Of a stretch of 64,000 nucleotides of DNA, positions 60,123-64,000 are shown piece after piece. The position numbers and the translations under genes are program-made. The stretch's first letter is position 1. The number at the start of each line of letters is the position of its first letter. Source of the DNA: Candidatus Methylomirabilis sp. (GTDB lineage Bacteria; Muiribacteriota; Ozemobacteria; Ozemobacterales; Ozemobacteraceae). The notes under the pieces were generated by a model, which was not told the origin of the DNA, did not search any database, and was given only the letters and a program-made list of their open reading frames with translations. The stretch spans positions 56,798-120,797 of the forward strand of contig DYKG01000004.1 in NCBI GenBank assembly GCA_020722725.1, read 5' to 3'.

Positions 60123-61532
60123 ATGAACAATAGCGCAAGAGCATTTTTACTGATTTTGGGTTTATTCTTTTTAATGCCAGCTTTATTTGCCTCCGAATCG
60201 GGAAGGATTACCGATATCAGATTCTGGCAGAGCCCTGAAGAGGCTCAAATTGTGGTTGATATTTCCACAGCTCCAAGAGTTTCAAGCGTTTCTCGCCTGA
60301 AAGACGGGACCTTGTTTTTTGATGTCGAGCAATGCGTTTTTCGGCCTGGGAAGCAGAGATACCCGCTGAATAATCCCTTTATTGAAATTCTTACGGTGCA
60401 GCAGAAAACTTCTTCGATGGTGAGAGTTTTTTTTCGAGTTCCAGAAGGCGTTGAGGCCAGAACTTACGTTCTGCCCAAGAATGATAGAAAAGGCGACAGA
60501 ATTGTTATCTTTCTGAGAGAACCTCAAGCGACACAGCAACAGAAGAGAACTGCCACCTTATCGGAAATTAGAAAACTCAAGGCTGAAAACATCAAAATTG
60601 TTGTCCTGGATCCCGGCCATGGCGGAGAAGACCCAGGTACACAGAACAACGGAATTGTTGAAAAAAATTATGTTCTTAACATGGGAACTCTGGTTAAAGC
60701 ATATTTTGATCGGGATCCCAGATTCAAAGCAATTTTAACTCGCAGCGGTGATTATATTATTCCCCTTGAACGTCGAAGAGAAATAGCAGAACAGCTTGGT
60801 GCCGATGCTTTCGTAAGTTTGCATGCAAATTACAATCGAAAAAAAGCAATCAGAGGAATTGAAGTATACTATGAATCGCCCAAAGGGGCTGTGGGTGAAG
60901 CAGAACGCCTGGTTGCCGAAATGGAAAATATGGTTGATTTTGGCGGAGCTCCGTCAGCAATTCCTGCAACTGAGCTGGTAAAGAAGGATATTGTTGAAAA
61001 ACAGGCCAATATAATGTTCAAAAGCCGCCAGCTTGCAGAGAAGGTTGAATCAAGACTTGCCGGAGCTGTAACCACTTTGCCATCAAGAGGTACAAAAAGA
61101 GCTGGGTTCAAAGTCCTTCATTCTATGGCGATGCCTTCAATTCTTGTAGAGTTTGGTTATACTTCAAATCTTGCAGATGCTGGAATTCTCAAAAACTACA
61201 CCTGCCGTACCCGCTTGGCCCAAGCGGTTTACTTGGGTCTGCGTGATTTCCTTCTGGGAAATATTGAAGAAGGTCTTGACACGTCATATCTGTCATATAT
61301 TCAGGCTGCCGATGAAAGAAAGAAAAGCCTCGCCAGAGCCCATGAGGCTCGTAAAAAAAAGCTTGAAGCCGAAAAGAAAAAGGCAAAAAAACACCTTGTT
61401 AAAAATGGCGAAACCCTCTCAGGAATTGCTTCCAAATATAAAACTACAGTTACACGAATAAAGCAGTTAAATGGTTATTCAAAAAAACATGTTATCAAAA
61501 TTGGCGACACCATACTGATTCCAGCAAAATAG
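60123..61532 (+). CDS. N-acetylmuramoyl-L-alanine amidase with AMIN and LysM domains
   Basis: A 469-residue exported enzyme: signal peptide (FLLILGLFFLMPALFASES), an AMIN-type domain (about 28-140, for peptidoglycan targeting), an Amidase_3 catalytic domain (about 158-380) with VVLDPGHGGEDPG, SLHANYN and the catalytic Glu in ILVEFGYTSN, then a Lys-rich linker and a C-terminal LysM (VKNGETLSGIASKYKTTVTR). It splits septal peptidoglycan, as AmiC does. It is 18 bases upstream of the MCP gene on the same strand. Note that another amidase with different extensions is at 43698. Confidence 0.93.
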   Translation: MNNSARAFLLILGLFFLMPALFASESGRITDIRFWQSPEEAQIVVDISTAPRVSSVSRLKDGTLFFDVEQCVFRPGKQRYPLNNPFIEILTVQQKTSSMVRVFFRVPEGVEARTYVLPKNDRKGDRIVIFLREPQATQQQKRTATLSEIRKLKAENIKIVVLDPGHGGEDPGTQNNGIVEKNYVLNMGTLVKAYFDRDPRFKAILTRSGDYIIPLERRREIAEQLGADAFVSLHANYNRKKAIRGIEVYYESPKGAVGEAERLVAEMENMVDFGGAPSAIPATELVKKDIVEKQANIMFKSRQLAEKVESRLAGAVTTLPSRGTKRAGFKVLHSMAMPSILVEFGYTSNLADAGILKNYTCRTRLAQAVYLGLRDFLLGNIEEGLDTSYLSYIQAADERKKSLARAHEARKKKLEAEKKKAKKHLVKNGETLSGIASKYKTTVTRIKQLNGYSKKHVIKIGDTILIPAK

Positions 61533-61550
61533 AAATCGGAGCAGATTGAC

Positions 61551-63836
61551 GTGGAATTCTTTTCAAATCTGAAAATTAAAACCAGACTGTTTCTTACAAT
61601 GGTCGTGGTTTCTTTGATATTGCTTGGATTGACTTTTTTTACCTCAGAAAAGATTCGCGAAGCGGTAAAAAGCCAGATTCCGTTGCAGATTATTGCCATC
61701 GTCAATGCCGAGGCGGCTAAACTGTCTACCGCTGTTGGCTCTTATGAAAGAACCTGCGAATATCTGGCACGCCTGAATTCTATGATACAATATCTCTCAT
61801 GGATAGACCAGGCTCCTGACCAGGTTCAACTGATAGAGCAGTGGAAACAGGTCTTGCAGGCTCCAATCCTTGGGTTGCTTGTTAAGGGGGAGGAATTTCT
61901 AACTTCTGATATTGCTGAAATTGCTATTATGACCGACGATGGAAAAACCATTTTCCGAATGGGTCCCAATGGCCAGGAATTACCCCGTGAAAACCTTCCA
62001 TATGAAAAATTCATTACCGTTAAAATGGAAGACACTTTTGAAAACGAAGGCGTTTACAAAACTCCAGTAGTCTATAATGAAATTTCTGAGGGCTATCGCG
62101 AAAGAATTTTTTATATTTGTAAACCGGTTACCCATTTGAAAAAAACGATTGGAATCGTTCTGGTTGGCGTAAGTCTCGATCGTTTATTTGAAAATGTTCC
62201 CGGATCGCTTTCAACGGTAAGTGGCAAAACTGCCCTGGTTTCCAACGATCCGGCACAAAATGGTTTTTATCTTGCCCATTCTGATAGCTCTACTATTCTC
62301 GACCCGCAAAGAAATATCTTTTTGAATTCATCGGAACCTGAATTACAGGATCATGCTGACAAGATCATTAACAACAAAAGTGGTTTTCAGAAATTTCTTA
62401 CCGGTGAAAAGGCAAATATTTTCATAGCAGCCGCATCGGTTCCCAATACAAACTGGGTTTTGCTTTCACTTGTAGATACGCAGGGTATGATGGGTGCTCT
62501 TAATAATGCTCAGAAGTTTTCTCTTTTTCTGATAATCTTTGGTCTGTTGGTAATGACAGGTATAACCATGGTTGTTATTACCGGCATCGTAAACCAGATT
62601 CGTGGCGTGTCACAGGGTTTGGAAGAAATATCCAGAGGCCGTGGTGATCTGACCAAGAGACTCGCGTTGATTGGTAAAGACGAATTGACTGAGGTCTCTG
62701 AGAGATTCAACCGCTTTATCGGTTACATTCAGCGTTTGCTGCTGCAGATTCAGGATGTTTTTAATCGTCTTTCGAACATGGCCAACAACATTTCATCGCT
62801 GACCATTCAATCGAATGAATCAATTCAAAATATTTTTGGAAATACTCAGCGAATCACCAAAGCCACCAAAGATTCTGCGACTACCCTTGAATCAACTGCC
62901 GCCGCTATTGAAGAAATTTCGGCAAATTCACAATTGATTGCCAAAAGATCGAATCGGGCTTACGAAGAATCGGTTCAGAACAGACTTAAAGCAACGCAGG
63001 GTATGGAATCGGTTCGCGAAGCTTCAACTACAATAAAAGAGATTGAAAGGGCAGTCGGCGATTCATCACGGGTTCTGGAAGAGCTGAAAAATCAGTCGCG
63101 AAAGATCGGAAAAATCGTTCTGACCATTACTGCTATTTCGCGGCAAACAAACCTGCTTGCTCTTAATGCCTCTATCGAAGCTGCCCGCGCCGGGGAGCAG
63201 GGTCGTGGATTCGTTGTTGTTGCCGCAAACGTTAAGAAACTGGCTGAGCAGAGTGCCAAAGCGGCCGAAGAAATTGGTGCGTTGATTGGTGAAATTCAGC
63301 ATAAAACCAATAAGGCTGTTGAAGAAATGGGACTGGGTCGCGAAAAAGTTCAGGAAGGCGTAAAAATTATCAACCAGGGTGGCGCTTATCTTGATGAAAT
63401 CGGTATGGCTTCTGAAAGCGTAAACGTTCAGGTTCAAGATATCAGCAAGTCATCAGTAGAACAGAGTAAAAACATTGAGGCAATCAGTCTTTCAATTGAA
63501 AATCTTTCGATTACCACAAAGACCACGACCCGTGAAGTCGATGGCGTTCTTGATTCTCTCAAATCGCAGCGCGATTCAATTCAGAACATGGCCAAAATTA
63601 CCAAACATCTCAGCATGGTTGCTGATGAGCTTAACCGAATGCTGGCTCACTTCATTCTTGAGTCAAGTTCTGCCCCCCCACCCCAGATAGACATTGATGA
63701 CAGTGAAGATGAATCAGAAAATGATGAAGCCATGGACGAAGAACAAGAACAAGAGCCGGTAGAAGAAGAAAAACCAAAAACTAAAAAAGGCTCAAAGAAA
63801 GGCGACTCCGGCAAAAAATCCGGTAAAAAAAAATAG
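61551..63836 (+). CDS. Methyl-accepting chemotaxis protein with extracellular Cache-type domain
   Basis: A 761-residue receptor. The start is GTG 61551 with GGAG 9 bases upstream. TM1 is at residues 14-31 and TM2 at about 321-345. Between them a ~290-residue domain ([56 protein letters not shown]) has the layout of a dCache ligand-binding domain. A HAMP domain follows, then the signalling domain with hairpin [20 protein letters not shown] (near 536-555). The last ~60 residues are unusual, an acidic run and then a Lys/Gly-rich run ([17 protein letters not shown]), with no CheR pentapeptide. Confidence 0.94.
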   Translation: MEFFSNLKIKTRLFLTMVVVSLILLGLTFFTSEKIREAVKSQIPLQIIAIVNAEAAKLSTAVGSYERTCEYLARLNSMIQYLSWIDQAPDQVQLIEQWKQVLQAPILGLLVKGEEFLTSDIAEIAIMTDDGKTIFRMGPNGQELPRENLPYEKFITVKMEDTFENEGVYKTPVVYNEISEGYRERIFYICKPVTHLKKTIGIVLVGVSLDRLFENVPGSLSTVSGKTALVSNDPAQNGFYLAHSDSSTILDPQRNIFLNSSEPELQDHADKIINNKSGFQKFLTGEKANIFIAAASVPNTNWVLLSLVDTQGMMGALNNAQKFSLFLIIFGLLVMTGITMVVITGIVNQIRGVSQGLEEISRGRGDLTKRLALIGKDELTEVSERFNRFIGYIQRLLLQIQDVFNRLSNMANNISSLTIQSNESIQNIFGNTQRITKATKDSATTLESTAAAIEEISANSQLIAKRSNRAYEESVQNRLKATQGMESVREASTTIKEIERAVGDSSRVLEELKNQSRKIGKIVLTITAISRQTNLLALNASIEAARAGEQGRGFVVVAANVKKLAEQSAKAAEEIGALIGEIQHKTNKAVEEMGLGREKVQEGVKIINQGGAYLDEIGMASESVNVQVQDISKSSVEQSKNIEAISLSIENLSITTKTTTREVDGVLDSLKSQRDSIQNMAKITKHLSMVADELNRMLAHFILESSSAPPPQIDIDDSEDESENDEAMDEEQEQEPVEEEKPKTKKGSKKGDSGKKSGKKK

Positions 63837-64000
63837 TCACTTCACCAATCTAAAGTGCCATAATACGGGTTCACAGAAGAGATATTCATAACCCAAGTTT
63901 GCCAAATCGTTCCAGAATTTCATTAATTTTTAGCTTTTTTATAGTATTTCAAATTGTTGCGTACCCACAATGTTTGAACCAGCCAAGGGCATCTTTCTTT
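63837..64000. other. Non-coding end of the window
   Basis: No gene, hairpin or promoter I can support in these 164 bases; the sequence is A/T-rich with stops in all frames. Confidence 0.5.

Overview
The window (about 46-47% GC by eye) looks like chromosomal DNA of a diderm, motile, anaerobic or fermentative bacterium. Pointers are two large chemotaxis clusters, an Rnf complex, B12-dependent D-ornithine degradation, secreted lipoproteins, an alpha-2-macroglobulin and periplasmic amidases. The mix would suit Candidatus Riflebacteria or a relative, but that is an impression; no rRNA or other marker in the window proves it. I see no tRNA, rRNA, CRISPR array, insertion sequence or prophage.

Layout. 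1-10489 (+): a chemotaxis operon with a degenerate CheA (5' end outside the window), a large MCP, CheW, CheR, CheB, CheD, a separate Hpt protein and a CheA core lacking its own Hpt. 10491-20311: a DUF302 protein, then oraS-oraE, an unknown Cys-containing protein, a GlmL/MutL-like mutase chaperone, ornithine racemase, alanine racemase, and a beta-CASP metallo-beta-lactamase nuclease. 20513-27182: an internally deleted ABC-F relic, TruC, a hybrid histidine kinase, a lipoprotein that seems to start at ATT, a truncated flavoprotein relic, and pgl-zwf. 27446-38638: secreted proteins (FN3 protein, 1998-residue alpha-2-macroglobulin, TPR proteins, lipoprotein). 38738-39304: an orphan Cas6e-like protein beside two GC-rich hairpin repeats. 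39526-51642: a pilin-like protein, a three-gene membrane operon (YdjM-like, TctA-like, zinc ribbon/OB), amidase, DnaJ/CbpA, metallopeptidase, YgjP, FmdB and a radical SAM protein. 51700-52250: no gene, but a near-perfect sigma-54 promoter with upstream direct repeats, a structured untranslated stretch and a strong terminator, i.e. a candidate sigma-54-dependent small RNA. 52268-59233: rseC, a small secreted protein, a plsY-like gene and rnfCDGEAB. 59382-63836: aat, an AMIN-amidase-LysM protein and a Cache-type MCP.

How it works together. The chemotaxis genes appear to build a two-part kinase: a core that binds ATP, plus Hpt carriers on separate chains. Orr and OraSE would convert L-ornithine via D-ornithine to 2,4-diaminopentanoate, with the GlmL-like protein reactivating the B12 enzyme; the later ord/ort steps are not here. 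Rnf would couple ferredoxin oxidation to NAD reduction and an ion gradient, which suits amino acid fermentation.

The items most worth following up are the sigma-54 noncoding locus (51775-52249), the orphan Cas6e-like gene with neighbouring hairpins (38738-39443), and the split and degenerate CheA arrangement. Two families of dispersed palindromes recur between genes, and at least four gene relics are present.
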